This document shows, piece after piece, positions 8,893 to 18,140 of a stretch of 64,000 nt of DNA. Position 1 is the stretch's first letter; each line of letters begins with the position of its first letter. The notes under the pieces are model-generated. The model searched no databases, was not told the origin of the DNA, and worked only from the letters and a program-made list of their open reading frames with translations. The stretch spans positions 1 through 64,000 of the forward strand of contig SXSU01000106.1 of the NCBI GenBank assembly GCA_005793345.1, given 5' to 3'. The stretch comes from Bdellovibrionales bacterium. Its GTDB lineage: Bacteria > Bdellovibrionota > Bdellovibrionia > Bdellovibrionales > Bdellovibrionaceae. A program made the position numbers and the translations under genes.

Positions 8893-10161
8893 TTAATTAA
8901 CACTTTTAAACATAAATGGATAAGTCACCACTACAGTGGTTCCATTTTTGGGTTTAGGAAATTTCCATTTATTAATTTGACTAAGTAGGCAGCTTTCGAC
9001 GGCTTTACTTCTTAAAGTGGTTTCACTCACAGTAGACGATTCGATAAGTCCATCACCTTTAATGCTAAATTTAACAGAAACTTTTCCAAATAAATTTGGA
9101 TTAGCACTTAATTGTCTTTCATAACAAAATAATATTGAGCCTAGTTGAGTTTGAATATAATCAGCAATGACTTGTCTGTCCAGACCACCAGTTACATCAG
9201 TTTCCTCAGGAATAATTCCGACGTTAGCTTTTCCTACTCCGCCATGATCCATTTTTCCATAAGTTCCAGCAACGCCAGTACCATTTATGCCGACAGTACC
9301 AATATTAACAGTGCCGACTCCTTTTCCTGAGCCTGTACCAACACCTGTATTTGTTAAAACTTGATTGTCTGGTAGAGACTTTGAAAGGTTAGAAAGAGTT
9401 TTGCTAAATGATCCAACAACGACATTTTTACTTTGAGGAGTTAAAGTTACATTTTTTAAAATTCGTTGAAAAGAGCGAGATTGAATTTTATTAAATATAG
9501 AACCAATAACTTTTTTAGATTGATTCAAAGACGCTGCTGCAGATTGTTGAATATGTTTTGGGGCTACAGAATCTTTCATTGCTTTCTCAAGTGCTTTTGA
9601 TTTCATTGGCATTTGCTTTTGCAGCTCAATAGTTCTCAAAATAACTTCGTGTGTTTTTTGGCCATCAACTTTATTCTCATTTATTTTTTGTGAACTTATT
9701 ATTCCGGTGAGAATTATAATAAAAGATAATATAAAGGCCACTCCTAAAAATGGAGCCGCTTCTTTTTCAAACAAATGAGACCAATGTAATTTCTTAAATT
9801 GATTTAAGCTATTTTGAATCAAGCCAAAGTCTTTAAGATTTTTTCTTTCAAGTTCATTTAATAAAACTGGTTTCTCAGATAATGGAATAACTTTTAGTTT
9901 TATTTGATCAGTTAGTACGTCGGTAGGGCCATTTATAATATATTCTCTTTTTAATTTTTCGTTATCATGAGGAGTAGTAAGATCTAAATACTTCCATTCT
10001 TTATTTTCATAAAGAAAAGCTCCAAATATTACATCTTCACCTGGTTTTACAATTCGAAGATGAGATTCTTTTGATGTACCAATAACCCAAGGTTTGGATT
10101 GTGGTTCAATCTTCCATCTTTTATTTGTTTTCTCATTTTGATAAACAACCCATAAGTTCAT
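8893..10161 (-). CDS. gltG: GltG/PglI-like protein: FHA-like domain, TM helix, TonB-like AgmX/PglI C-terminus
   Basis: 422 residues. Residues 1-95 look like a degenerate cytoplasmic FHA domain (WVIGTSKESHLRIVKPGEDV). One transmembrane helix follows at about 140-162 (FLGVAFILSFIIILTGIIS), then a Gly-rich linker (about 270-315, repeated GTG/VGT/NIG), and a C-terminal AgmX/PglI-type domain (about 330-420) with ILFCYERQLSANPNLFGKVS and a KWKFPKP motif, typical of TonB-like periplasmic domains. This order (FHA, TM, TonB-like) is that of GltG (PglI) of the Myxococcus gliding/sporulation machinery, which couples the TolQR-type motor to periplasmic and outer-membrane parts. The genes for the motor lie upstream in the same operon. 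The FHA phosphothreonine-binding residues look poorly conserved, so phosphopeptide binding is uncertain. Confidence 0.75.
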   Translation of the reverse strand: MNLWVVYQNEKTNKRWKIEPQSKPWVIGTSKESHLRIVKPGEDVIFGAFLYENKEWKYLDLTTPHDNEKLKREYIINGPTDVLTDQIKLKVIPLSEKPVLLNELERKNLKDFGLIQNSLNQFKKLHWSHLFEKEAAPFLGVAFILSFIIILTGIISSQKINENKVDGQKTHEVILRTIELQKQMPMKSKALEKAMKDSVAPKHIQQSAAASLNQSKKVIGSIFNKIQSRSFQRILKNVTLTPQSKNVVVGSFSKTLSNLSKSLPDNQVLTNTGVGTGSGKGVGTVNIGTVGINGTGVAGTYGKMDHGGVGKANVGIIPEETDVTGGLDRQVIADYIQTQLGSILFCYERQLSANPNLFGKVSVKFSIKGDGLIESSTVSETTLRSKAVESCLLSQINKWKFPKPKNGTTVVVTYPFMFKSVN

Positions 10162-10177
10162 ACGTCAATCTCAAGTT

Positions 10178-10447
10178 TTATTTCATGTGGACATTTGATT
10201 CTCTAATTCGTGAATCAAAATCCTGTTTAATTTGATGTAACGGTAAAAATCTTAAACCTCTACGTTGCACTAGATATGCTCCATCTGGAGTTCGAGCATT
10301 ACCTTTAATATCCATTTCGTCAAAAGTGATTTCTTGTATTTTAGATTTACTTTTTTTAAGTTCAGCAAATAAAACACTCGTAAATCCAAAATTTAAAACT
10401 ATTAATAAAGTTAAAATATAAAATTTAAACATATAACGCTCTTTCAT
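10178..10447 (-). CDS. Small exported GltF-like protein
   Basis: 89 residues: a signal peptide (FYILTLLIVLNFGFTSVLFA) and then a short conserved-looking mature segment (FDEMDIKGNARTPDGAYLVQ, followed by RRGLRFLPLHQIKQDF). Its ATG overlaps the stop of the giant TPR gene by one base (TAATG), and gltG follows after 16 bases. In Myxococcus a small periplasmic protein, GltF, is encoded between the TPR proteins and GltG, so position and size suggest the same part. This is inference from order, not from a strong motif. The frame has a second ATG five codons in. Confidence 0.55.
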   Translation of the reverse strand: MKERYMFKFYILTLLIVLNFGFTSVLFAELKKSKSKIQEITFDEMDIKGNARTPDGAYLVQRRGLRFLPLHQIKQDFDSRIRESNVHMK

Positions 10448-13400
10448 TACCTTTTAATTTCTTCAATTTTACTTTGTAGTGATTTTTTAACTTCTTCATT
10501 ATCACTAATTGCTTTCGCTTTTTCAAAAAAAGTTAAAGCAACCGTTTTATTTTTCTCATATACTAATGCAATTCGAGCTCTTTGAATTAAGAGTAGCACG
10601 GAAGTTTGATTCTTCAAAGCTTTATCAATAATTTGTGAGGATTCAACAATTCTCTGACTTTTCGAATAACATTCAGACAAAATTAATAATCTTGGAACAA
10701 AGTCGATTGAACTTTTTCGATGAACATTTTCAAAATATTGAGGAGCAAATTTACATTCTTCTTTTGTAAAAGATTGTAGACCTAAAAATAATTTAGCTTC
10801 TTCTAAATCACTTTGTTTTGAAAATACATTTGTCCATATATTTATTGATTCAATCGGTTCAACTAAAAATATTTGACGTGCCTTCTCATACTGTACAAGA
10901 GAGTTTTCTTTATCTTTTTTTAGGGCTAATTCTAAATACCAAAGAGAAGCAGATGTATGCCCAGTCATATATAAAAATACTGATCTATAATATGCTCCCC
11001 ATGGTGAAAGAGGATATTTTTTTAAAAAAGTATTAGTCAACTCTATAACTTCTGTTTGTTTTTTAAATTTTAAACATTGGTTAATCTTCAATCCTAAAAA
11101 GGTTGGTGTAGAAATTTTATTAGATTTATCTATACTACAATTTTTAATTTGTGCTTTTATATCATTTAAGTTAGTCCAGAGTTGTGGCTGAGATTCATTC
11201 CACGATGGTAAATAGATTTGGTATTGATCTTGTGTAGGCCAATCCAGCTGAAAATCAAGAAACTGAATTGTAGGTTTGGTTTGAAGTTGGCCAGTTACTT
11301 TTAACTGAGCATCTTCTTTAACTTTTGAATCTAGCATTGTTATAGATTGTGAAGTTTCAAGTGATTTTGCTTTCATTGCTTCAAGCACTTCTTTTAATTG
11401 ACCTATTAGTTCAGGATCGATACCTGCTGTATCTTGTAGAAGAAAGCCTTCTATAGCACTTATATACCCAGAATAAGTTCGATTCATGTAATTTAGAATT
11501 GTAATTTTATTACTTATAAGGGGTTCTAATGTTAGTGCTGAGGTATAGGCTGAAATAGCTTTATCCATTTTTTCAGTTTTCATTGCCAAGACTAATGGTA
11601 CTCTGTCTGGTTGTGCTTTTATACTTTGTTTTGAGAATTCTAGCTCAAGAACTTGGGCTTGGATCATGCGTGCTCGAGCTTTAATTTCATTATTGGAAGT
11701 TGTATTTTGAATCGATTTGCAAAGATTAAAAGCTTCATTATATTTTTGATTATCAAAAAGATTAATTGCCTTTTTGATGGCAATTTCTGAATAAAATGGT
11801 TCAATTTTATCTGATTCAATTTTTTTATAAAAAACTTTAGCTTCATCAAGTTGAGGGTGATCATCAAAGTATTTCTTTTGTGTTAGGAAAAATAATTCTT
11901 TTTCATTTTTCTCTAAATAAGTAGGCAGACGCTTCCATATTTTAAATAATATATCTTGATTTTCTGTGAGTTGTGATAAGTTTTCGGCAAGTAAAAGCGC
12001 ATTTTTTTGTTCTTTGACGTCGGGGTGAGTATCGACAACACTTAGAGTATCTACCAGAGCTTTATCAAGTTGTCCTATAAATAGCCAAGCTTGAATAGAT
12101 TTATTAAGATATTCTGCTTTTGATTTTTTATCTTTTTCCTCTTTTAACTCTATGGCTCGCTTTTCTGCAGCCATAGCCCCTTCTTCATAAAGATGATTTT
12201 TAAAATATAACGGAATTGCAGATTCTAAAGCCTGTGAGGCAATAAGACTTGGTAGATGTTCTTGGTGAAATAATATATAACCATTTGCAGCTGCTGCTTC
12301 CTTTCCATCTTTTAATAGTAACTCAATAAGTTTCAATTGAGACTTTTGATATATATCTTTAATTTTATCTTTTCTTAGTCCAATTGTATTTTGATAAACA
12401 GAGTAAGAAAAATTTTTTAATTTTTCGAATTCTTCTTTTTGATTATAAATTTCGAAAATCAAATCTTCACTTTTTTCTTTTAGTTCTTTATTGTTTGATT
12501 TTTGCAATGTTAAAAATAGTTTTTCAGCATCTGCCCATTCTTTATATTCAAAGTGTAAAAAAGCTTTTTGATAACTAACTTGTGAAAAGTATTCTCCCTT
12601 TTTATAAAGGGTCAAATATTCTGTCAGTAATTTATGAAGTTGCAAAAGTTCTGGTTCTTTAAATTCATTTTTGGGAGTAGCAACTTTAACTTCATTGTAA
12701 GAGACAATGGCACCATAAAGTGCTGTATGTTTTTCAGTTGGCGTTGCCTTATCTTGATGAGCTACAAAATTATATTCTCGGGCAGCAGTTTTAAAGTCTT
12801 TAGCCTGAAAAACAATTTCAGCATAAGCAAAATGCATATCAATTTCTGGTTGATCTTTATTTTCGAGTTCAAAATAAAGTGGAAAAACTTCCTTGCAGTA
12901 GTTCATTACTACTAAATTAGTTTTATTTTTATTCCATTTCTCCCACCATTCAGCCAATAAATTATTTTCAAATGGTTTAAGTTTCTCATAACAATTAGTT
13001 TTTTTATTTGTTACACAATATGTATGAAGATCTTTAAGAGAACTCATCATTTCTTTATCAAGTCTAAAATTATGATATGTATTTAATAATTTTAAATGAA
13101 TGGGTATGCGTTCTTCTGTTTTTGGGTATTCTGTGATAAAATCAACAAGCAACAAGATTGCTTCATCTGGTTTGTTATGGCGATTGTGCATTTCACTCAT
13201 TTCATCAAATGTTTTCGCCATTTCTTCAAGATTAAGTAATTTTTTAAAATAATTTAAAGCATCAGCTGATTTTTTTGAATCAACAAAATACAATCCTAAA
13301 TCTCTTCGAGCTTCATTTCGGAGATGTTTAGGAGAATCTTTTCGAGAACTTAACTCTAGGACTTTTTCTAAATATTTGATACCTCGTTCTGTATCCCTTA

Positions 13401-14139
13401 AGTTATAGTGACACCAAGCTCTTTTGTAAAGGGCAAGAGGGTAAAGTGGTGATTCTGAAACTGATTCTAGTTGTTTAAAATGTTGAATCGCATCTTCATA
13501 TTTTTGATCAATAAATAAAATGTCACCAATAGCCATGTGGGTTTCCCATTTTAATTTTGAATCTGGAAATTTTGTTAGTAAGCTTTCATAGGAGTTTTGT
13601 GCAGATTTTAAATTACCTAGCTGTTGAAACGCAAATCCCATATTGAAATACACTTCATCCATAAAAGTATATTTTTTAAAATTAGATTCAATTAAAGAAT
13701 AATTTCTTATACCTTCGTTGAGATAATCCTTTGCACCTTTTTGCTTGAGATCAGGTCTTAATATTTGGTCTAATGATTTTTCCCCACGGTAAAGATCAAA
13801 AAAACGCCCCGATTTAGCTCTTCGAACAAAGAGTTCTGCTTTTCGAAATAAAAGATCTGGTTCTTGATCAGTACCTTTATATTTTTTAAGTAATTTATCA
13901 ATATCTTGAAGTGCTTTTTCTTCACTCTTAGAAATAAGAGCTTCAGTCGTTGCAGCTCTCTTAACATTTTCGTCTTCATTACTTGAATCTAGTTTAAGCT
14001 CTTTGAGCATTCCCTTTTTTTCGTCAGCTGCAAATAAATGTGAATCAAATCCTAATATATAAATAAAGATTAAATTTATATTTAAAAATGTATTGATTAA
14101 TTTTAATAATCTTTTCTTCATATTTAAACCATTAACCAT
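10447..14139 (-). CDS. Giant periplasmic TPR protein, GltD/AgmU-like
   Basis: 1,230 residues, close to the length of GltD (AgmU) of Myxococcus. A signal peptide (INTFLNINLIFIYILGFDSH, ending LFA-ADE) is followed by tetratricopeptide-type helical repeats through most of the length, for example VYFNMGFAFQQLGNLKSAQN, ALYKRAWCHYNLRDTERGIK and SLVQYEKARQIFLVEP. GltD is a periplasmic scaffold of the Agl/Glt complex. The first ATG (14139) has no clear ribosome site; the signal peptide would fit a start at 14121 (MKKRLLK) equally well. It is followed by the GltF-like gene with a one-base overlap and preceded by the two ExbD genes with an 83-base gap. Assignment rests on length, repeats and context. 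Confidence 0.7.
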   Translation of the reverse strand: MVNGLNMKKRLLKLINTFLNINLIFIYILGFDSHLFAADEKKGMLKELKLDSSNEDENVKRAATTEALISKSEEKALQDIDKLLKKYKGTDQEPDLLFRKAELFVRRAKSGRFFDLYRGEKSLDQILRPDLKQKGAKDYLNEGIRNYSLIESNFKKYTFMDEVYFNMGFAFQQLGNLKSAQNSYESLLTKFPDSKLKWETHMAIGDILFIDQKYEDAIQHFKQLESVSESPLYPLALYKRAWCHYNLRDTERGIKYLEKVLELSSRKDSPKHLRNEARRDLGLYFVDSKKSADALNYFKKLLNLEEMAKTFDEMSEMHNRHNKPDEAILLLVDFITEYPKTEERIPIHLKLLNTYHNFRLDKEMMSSLKDLHTYCVTNKKTNCYEKLKPFENNLLAEWWEKWNKNKTNLVVMNYCKEVFPLYFELENKDQPEIDMHFAYAEIVFQAKDFKTAAREYNFVAHQDKATPTEKHTALYGAIVSYNEVKVATPKNEFKEPELLQLHKLLTEYLTLYKKGEYFSQVSYQKAFLHFEYKEWADAEKLFLTLQKSNNKELKEKSEDLIFEIYNQKEEFEKLKNFSYSVYQNTIGLRKDKIKDIYQKSQLKLIELLLKDGKEAAAANGYILFHQEHLPSLIASQALESAIPLYFKNHLYEEGAMAAEKRAIELKEEKDKKSKAEYLNKSIQAWLFIGQLDKALVDTLSVVDTHPDVKEQKNALLLAENLSQLTENQDILFKIWKRLPTYLEKNEKELFFLTQKKYFDDHPQLDEAKVFYKKIESDKIEPFYSEIAIKKAINLFDNQKYNEAFNLCKSIQNTTSNNEIKARARMIQAQVLELEFSKQSIKAQPDRVPLVLAMKTEKMDKAISAYTSALTLEPLISNKITILNYMNRTYSGYISAIEGFLLQDTAGIDPELIGQLKEVLEAMKAKSLETSQSITMLDSKVKEDAQLKVTGQLQTKPTIQFLDFQLDWPTQDQYQIYLPSWNESQPQLWTNLNDIKAQIKNCSIDKSNKISTPTFLGLKINQCLKFKKQTEVIELTNTFLKKYPLSPWGAYYRSVFLYMTGHTSASLWYLELALKKDKENSLVQYEKARQIFLVEPIESINIWTNVFSKQSDLEEAKLFLGLQSFTKEECKFAPQYFENVHRKSSIDFVPRLLILSECYSKSQRIVESSQIIDKALKNQTSVLLLIQRARIALVYEKNKTVALTFFEKAKAISDNEEVKKSLQSKIEEIKR

Positions 14140-14222
14140 TTCTTATTTGTGAAAATTGATAAATTTTTATTATCTTTTTTCCCATTAAAGTATGAATTTT
14201 CATTGATATTAAAATGAAGAGA

Positions 14223-14729
14223 TTATTGATTACCTACAACGACCGCGAGTTTTACTTTAGGAAATCCAGCGGCACTTGCTGTGTACATAACTTTTTTTAA
14301 GGTGCCATATGAAAGACTACGGTCTGCTTGTAAAATCAATTCACCCTTCTTTTTATTAGGATCGGTTGAATTTTCATTTTCTTTAGCTACCGCTGTAAGT
14401 TTATCTAATAATGGTTTGATAACTTCTTGATCTTGTGGGTCGAGTTGGCTAGTATCAAATTTCCCATCTTTAAGAGTAGTCAAACTTAAGTCTTTAAATT
14501 TTAAAACTGATGAATTAATAGAAATATCAATTGCTTCATCTGGACTTTTATCAACTGAGGATGATGGTAGTCGTAAATTATTCTGTGGTTTTACTTCAAA
14601 TGGATTTGTTGAGTACGTCTGTAGTAAAAAAACTAACATTATAGTAAACATATCTGTCATTGAATTAATATTTAATGCAAAAGAAGTATTAGGTTTTTTT
14701 AATTTAAATTTTGATGTTCTTCGGCCCAT
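14223..14729 (-). CDS. ExbD/TolR-family motor protein with intact TM aspartate (AglQ/AglS-like)
   Basis: 168 residues. A basic N-terminus leads into a single transmembrane helix at about 18-38 (INSMTDMFTIMLVFLLQTYS) with the conserved Asp (D26) that takes up protons in ExbD, TolR and MotB-type stators. A periplasmic domain of about 125 residues has the ExbD ending (ILQADRSLSYGTLKKVMYTA ... GFPKVKLAVV). AGGAG precedes the ATG. With the TolQ homologue and the second ExbD upstream it should form a 5:2-type proton-driven motor like AglRQS, which powers gliding or envelope transport in Myxococcus. The neighbouring ExbD lacks this Asp, so this gene is probably the proton-conducting partner. Confidence 0.85.
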   Translation of the reverse strand: MGRRTSKFKLKKPNTSFALNINSMTDMFTIMLVFLLQTYSTNPFEVKPQNNLRLPSSSVDKSPDEAIDISINSSVLKFKDLSLTTLKDGKFDTSQLDPQDQEVIKPLLDKLTAVAKENENSTDPNKKKGELILQADRSLSYGTLKKVMYTASAAGFPKVKLAVVVGNQ

Positions 14730-14752
14730 AAATAGCTCCTAATGATTAAACG

Positions 14753-15274
14753 TCACTGATCTAGCAAATTTGCAAACACCACATCTGGAAACATAAATGC
14801 TGTATAATCAGTTTGGTTATTTACTTTTACTGGAAATTTAACATTTGCATCTTTACTTTTTCTTGCACTATCCATTATTTTTATAATTTCATCGTAGCTA
14901 ATATCTTCATCGGGTTTTATTTTTAATTGATAGACATCAGGATAACGAGTTTTCATTTCTTGAAATGCAGCATGTAGATCTGAAATGTTTTTGACATTTT
15001 TTTGTGAGACTATTTCATTATTTAAATTTGCTTCTAAACTATAGCCATTTTTAGTAGATATATTTAGAGTTATTAATGGGAGTTGATCAAGTTTATTTTG
15101 TTCTACATTAGGAGGAGCTTCAACTCCTTGAGGCAATTCGGTATCAATTACATTTGTTTGCACAAATACCATTGAAGTAATGAGAACTGGAACTAGTTTA
15201 ACCATTACCGCAAGTAATGGTGCAAGATCGAGTTCAAACTCTGAATGCATTTCACGAACTTCAAATTTTGCCAT
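14753..15274 (-). CDS. ExbD/TolR-family protein lacking the TM aspartate (AglS/AglQ-like)
   Basis: 173 residues: a short cytoplasmic N-terminus, one transmembrane helix (about 17-38: LAPLLAVMVKLVPVLITSMV) and a periplasmic ExbD-type domain (SLEANLNNEIVSQKN ... YDEIIKIMDSARKS). In ExbD and TolR the helix reads P-L-x-D; here the Asp position is Ala22 (PLLAV), so this subunit cannot carry the usual proton-binding carboxylate. It lies 8 bases downstream of the TolQ gene and 23 bases upstream of the second ExbD, which keeps its Asp. Two ExbD proteins per TolQ is the Agl motor arrangement. AGGATAATTT precedes the ATG. Confidence 0.8.
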   Translation of the reverse strand: MAKFEVREMHSEFELDLAPLLAVMVKLVPVLITSMVFVQTNVIDTELPQGVEAPPNVEQNKLDQLPLITLNISTKNGYSLEANLNNEIVSQKNVKNISDLHAAFQEMKTRYPDVYQLKIKPDEDISYDEIIKIMDSARKSKDANVKFPVKVNNQTDYTAFMFPDVVFANLLDQ

Positions 15275-15282
15275 AAATTATC

Positions 15283-15993
15283 CTATGAGGCGGCTCTAGC
15301 ATTATGTGCTGGAGGAATTTTTTCAATATGCAAATCATCAGGAAAGAGTTGCGATTTTGTAGCAAAAACATGGTCCATTCCAACTAAGCTCTCAACTAAT
15401 TTTTGGACATGTTCAAATAACTCTTCTGATAACTGATTTTGTCTAGATACCAGAAATGAATAAAAAATCATAACCGGGATAGCGACGGCAAGTCCAAGAG
15501 CTGTGGTGTACATTGATACAGAAATACCATGGGCAAGCAAAGATTGTTTTTGAGCAGGATCTGCACTTGCCACAGCAGAGAACGAAAGAATTAATCCATG
15601 AATAGTCCCAAGTAGTCCAAGTAAAGTAGCAACGTTTGCTAACATACTTAGATAATGAATTCTTTTTGCAAACAATGGTACATTTTCTGCCAGAGCGATA
15701 TCACTGGCTTGATAAATGGCTTCTTCTTCACGGTCTGCTTTTAACAATATGCTTTTAAAAGAGCGTGCCATAGGTTTTTTTATTAGCCCTTCACAAACTA
15801 GAATGGCTTCATTAAATTTTTTTTGCTGGATGTAAGTTTGTATTTTATTATAAAAAGTTTTTGTGTCGAGGTGAAAATCAAAATATAACTTTTTAATTCT
15901 CTCAGCAACTATGGCCATGGAAAATAATCCAGTCGCCATAATGACCCAACCAACAACTCCACTATCAATAATAAATTGATAAAAACCACTCAT
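15283..15993 (-). CDS. TolQ/ExbB/MotA-family motor protein (AglR-like)
   Basis: 236 residues with the three-helix topology of TolQ/ExbB: helix 1 at about 10-30 (GVVGWVIMATGLFSMAIVAE), a cytoplasmic loop of about 80 residues, and helices 2 and 3 (ANVATLLGLLGTIHGLILSF; SMYTTALGLAVAIPVMIFYS) with the Gly-rich and Thr/Ser pore-facing residues of the family. In Myxococcus the homologue AglR forms the proton-driven motor with AglQ and AglS. The C-terminal tail has a PP motif (EKIPPAHNA). ATG 15993 is chosen because GAAGGAGAAAAAT precedes it; an in-frame ATG 15 bases upstream overlaps that site. Both ExbD genes follow directly. Confidence 0.85.
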   Translation of the reverse strand: MSGFYQFIIDSGVVGWVIMATGLFSMAIVAERIKKLYFDFHLDTKTFYNKIQTYIQQKKFNEAILVCEGLIKKPMARSFKSILLKADREEEAIYQASDIALAENVPLFAKRIHYLSMLANVATLLGLLGTIHGLILSFSAVASADPAQKQSLLAHGISVSMYTTALGLAVAIPVMIFYSFLVSRQNQLSEELFEHVQKLVESLVGMDHVFATKSQLFPDDLHIEKIPPAHNARAAS

Positions 15994-16058
15994 ATTTTTC
16001 TCCTTCACAACAAACGTAATCTTTTTAAAACTATTTTATTTACAATTACTCTTTCGGC

Positions 16059-16619
16059 TTAAGCTGCTTTTTGCTTTAGCTGTATCCACTCTTTTATTTG
16101 CAAGTCTGTACCTGCATCTTTATTTAAAAAACGTACTGTGTATTGGAGGGGAGTATTATATTTCATTCTATGGGTCGAATATTTTTTTCCAACTATTTCA
16201 CCGATAACACTAAAGGCTAGTTCATTTGCTTTTGTCGAATCAAAATGAATATGAACTTTATTACCTGGTAAAATAAATGGATTATGCATAGTAATTAAAG
16301 CTCCTTGGGAGCTTACCGAATGGGTATTGCCTTTCCACAAGGTAACATTATTATGACACATCATTGGGGTTTCATATAATGTTCGTGGGTTTTTTCTAGG
16401 AATTAAAATTTTTTTTCTTTCTGGATTTTCTTGAAGCCACTGTATAAACCGAGTTGATGAGAGTTCTTCAACTTGTGCAATCGGCATCCAAACTAAAAAT
16501 CCTGATTTCCAGACATAATCAAAATCATAGAGTTGATTATTTTGCTTCATCTGAATCATCTCTTCGTAGGTGTAAGGTCCAAATTTTTGTTGTGATTTAA
16601 GAATATACCAGGTCGACAT
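16059..16619 (-). CDS. GYF_2 plus PilZ domain protein
   Basis: 186 residues. Residues 1-55 form a GYF_2 domain (WYILKSQQKFGPYTYEEMIQ, with VWKSGFLVWMPI), a small module that in other proteins binds proline-rich peptides. Residues 70-180 form a PilZ domain: the RxxxR element is seen as RKNPR, and the second c-di-GMP element as SVSSQG, where the usual first D/N is Ser. PilZ proteins are c-di-GMP receptors, and a GYF-PilZ gene directly upstream of an AglR-type motor suggests ligand control of the machine. The TolQ C-terminus contains a PP motif that could be a GYF target, which is a guess. Binding with the altered second motif is uncertain. Confidence 0.75.
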   Translation of the reverse strand: MSTWYILKSQQKFGPYTYEEMIQMKQNNQLYDFDYVWKSGFLVWMPIAQVEELSSTRFIQWLQENPERKKILIPRKNPRTLYETPMMCHNNVTLWKGNTHSVSSQGALITMHNPFILPGNKVHIHFDSTKANELAFSVIGEIVGKKYSTHRMKYNTPLQYTVRFLNKDAGTDLQIKEWIQLKQKAA

Positions 16620-16642
16620 AAATTTTACCTTTCACAAGTATC

Positions 16643-17767
16643 TTACAGTTTGACCGTCGTTGGATCATAATTAATTGAGATTTGAGCTTCAGATTTTGGT
16701 ATGCTAGGGCCATGAAATTGAATGGCGTTGTCAGAAGAAATATATGTCCATCCATTTTCTGCATCATTTGGAATTTCAATACCATCTACAATAACAGAAA
16801 CACTTCCGTTTATAGGTACTCGATCAAGATAAAAAATAGATGAATATTCTAAAATAGAATCTGACATAACTTGAAGAGTACCTCCAAAATCATCACAGAG
16901 GCTCCCTTGTACTCCGCCGGTTGCAGAAACTAATTCTAAATAACGCAGTCCTGGATATCTAAAGAATTTATCTTGGTCTAGTATCGTAGCACAACTTTGT
17001 TCTTGAATAGTAATTGCGGACACAGAATAGTTTCTAATGCTTGAAAGTAAATTTCTTTTTGTATAGATATCTAAAAAATCAACATAACTTTGAATTGAAT
17101 GTAATGGATCTTGGTAATGTAAGTTTGGATCATTCGTGTATTTTGCAGGTTTTTCTTGACTGGTATATTCATCTTCAGAAAAGTCATCTTCATCGCTTAC
17201 AATAATTATAGCTAAGAAAGCATCTTCTCGTCTAAAACCTGAATCGGTATTAAATGTATCTGTGAGAGCAGCTTTAATAGATTGAAAAGCTCTTTCATCT
17301 CCACTTCCACTTACTCCTAATTTTACATTTGTCATAAAAGCTTCTTTAAGATTTGGAGTTTGATTATCTAAAACTAAAACACCACTGTGTGAACTTTTAC
17401 CATCTTTAAAATGAGAGCAAGTTGTATCTAAATCGTTTACACATGGTTTATTATATAATGACTTCCACCCATCGGTAGCAACAAAGCTCATATGAAAATC
17501 ATAATTCAAATTTTGAAAGCGAGCGATAAAAGATTCAAAGTTATTTGCAAGATGAGTTTGAGATGTATTCATAGAGTAAGAATTATCAATAACCCAAAGA
17601 ATATCAATTTTACTTGGTTTATATTCGATAACAGATTGCTTAAAATTTTCTTGTTCTGCGAGCATAGAAAAACTAGCTTTTTTAGTATCACAACCAATAT
17701 TGGATATTAAAACTAATATTGAAAGAAGGGCTAAAATTTGACTTTTAATTTTTGAAATCTTGATCAT
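16643..17767 (-). CDS. VWA-domain lipoprotein
   Basis: 374 residues. A lipoprotein signal (ILALLSILVLISNIGC, lipobox SNIGC) is followed at about residue 50 by a von Willebrand factor A domain with the MIDAS motif DxSxS (VIDNSYSMNTSQ) and a second acidic site (IIVSDEDDFSEDE). The C-terminal 90 residues are a beta-rich domain (NGSVSVIVDGIEIPND). VWA proteins of this type bind metal and partner proteins at the envelope. ATG 17767 is chosen because GTGAAAGGAGATGCT precedes it and the lipobox is then well placed. It is the first gene of the leftward operon to 4394, so the operon promoter should lie in the next 350 bases upstream. The role in the machine is unknown. Confidence 0.75.
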   Translation of the reverse strand: MIKISKIKSQILALLSILVLISNIGCDTKKASFSMLAEQENFKQSVIEYKPSKIDILWVIDNSYSMNTSQTHLANNFESFIARFQNLNYDFHMSFVATDGWKSLYNKPCVNDLDTTCSHFKDGKSSHSGVLVLDNQTPNLKEAFMTNVKLGVSGSGDERAFQSIKAALTDTFNTDSGFRREDAFLAIIIVSDEDDFSEDEYTSQEKPAKYTNDPNLHYQDPLHSIQSYVDFLDIYTKRNLLSSIRNYSVSAITIQEQSCATILDQDKFFRYPGLRYLELVSATGGVQGSLCDDFGGTLQVMSDSILEYSSIFYLDRVPINGSVSVIVDGIEIPNDAENGWTYISSDNAIQFHGPSIPKSEAQISINYDPTTVKL

Positions 17768-18140
17768 AGCATCTCCTTTCACTTATAAATAATTAAGTGC
17801 TATTGTTTAATTCTAGATTTATAACACCGAGTTCACAACTGAAGTGATAACATGTTGAGATTTAAAACTAATTTACATATCTGTATTAAAATGAGCTACA
17901 ATAACTAACTGATAACATTTAAAATTAAAAAAAAAGCTTACGTGATTTTTTTTTCACTTGAATTAATATTTTACATTATTCTCAAATTAGATAGTAAAAA
18001 GTTTTTCACTTTTAACTTTAATTGAAAAAAATAAACAAAATTGAAAAACTAATTTACATTATTAAATAAAAAAAAATGCCAAGAAATAATTCTTGGCATT
18101 TAATTTTATTTTATATAATTTTTATTAAAACAATAAATTT
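17768..18140. other. AT-rich intergenic region upstream of the Agl/Glt-like operon
   Basis: About 370 bases with no open frame worth calling. It should hold the promoter for the long leftward operon (minus strand, near 17780-17900), but I see no unambiguous -35/-10 pair in such AT-rich sequence. The distal part contains the hairpin at 18074-18101, which separates it from the DUF4360 gene. Confidence 0.5.
18074..18101 (-). terminator. Rho-independent terminator after the DUF4360 gene
   Basis: A perfect 12-bp stem (AAATGCCAAGAA / TTCTTGGCATTT) with a 4-base loop lies 39 bases past the stop of the minus-strand DUF4360 gene. T-rich sequence follows on the minus strand (the plus strand has a long A run at 18066-18076). 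Confidence 0.85.
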
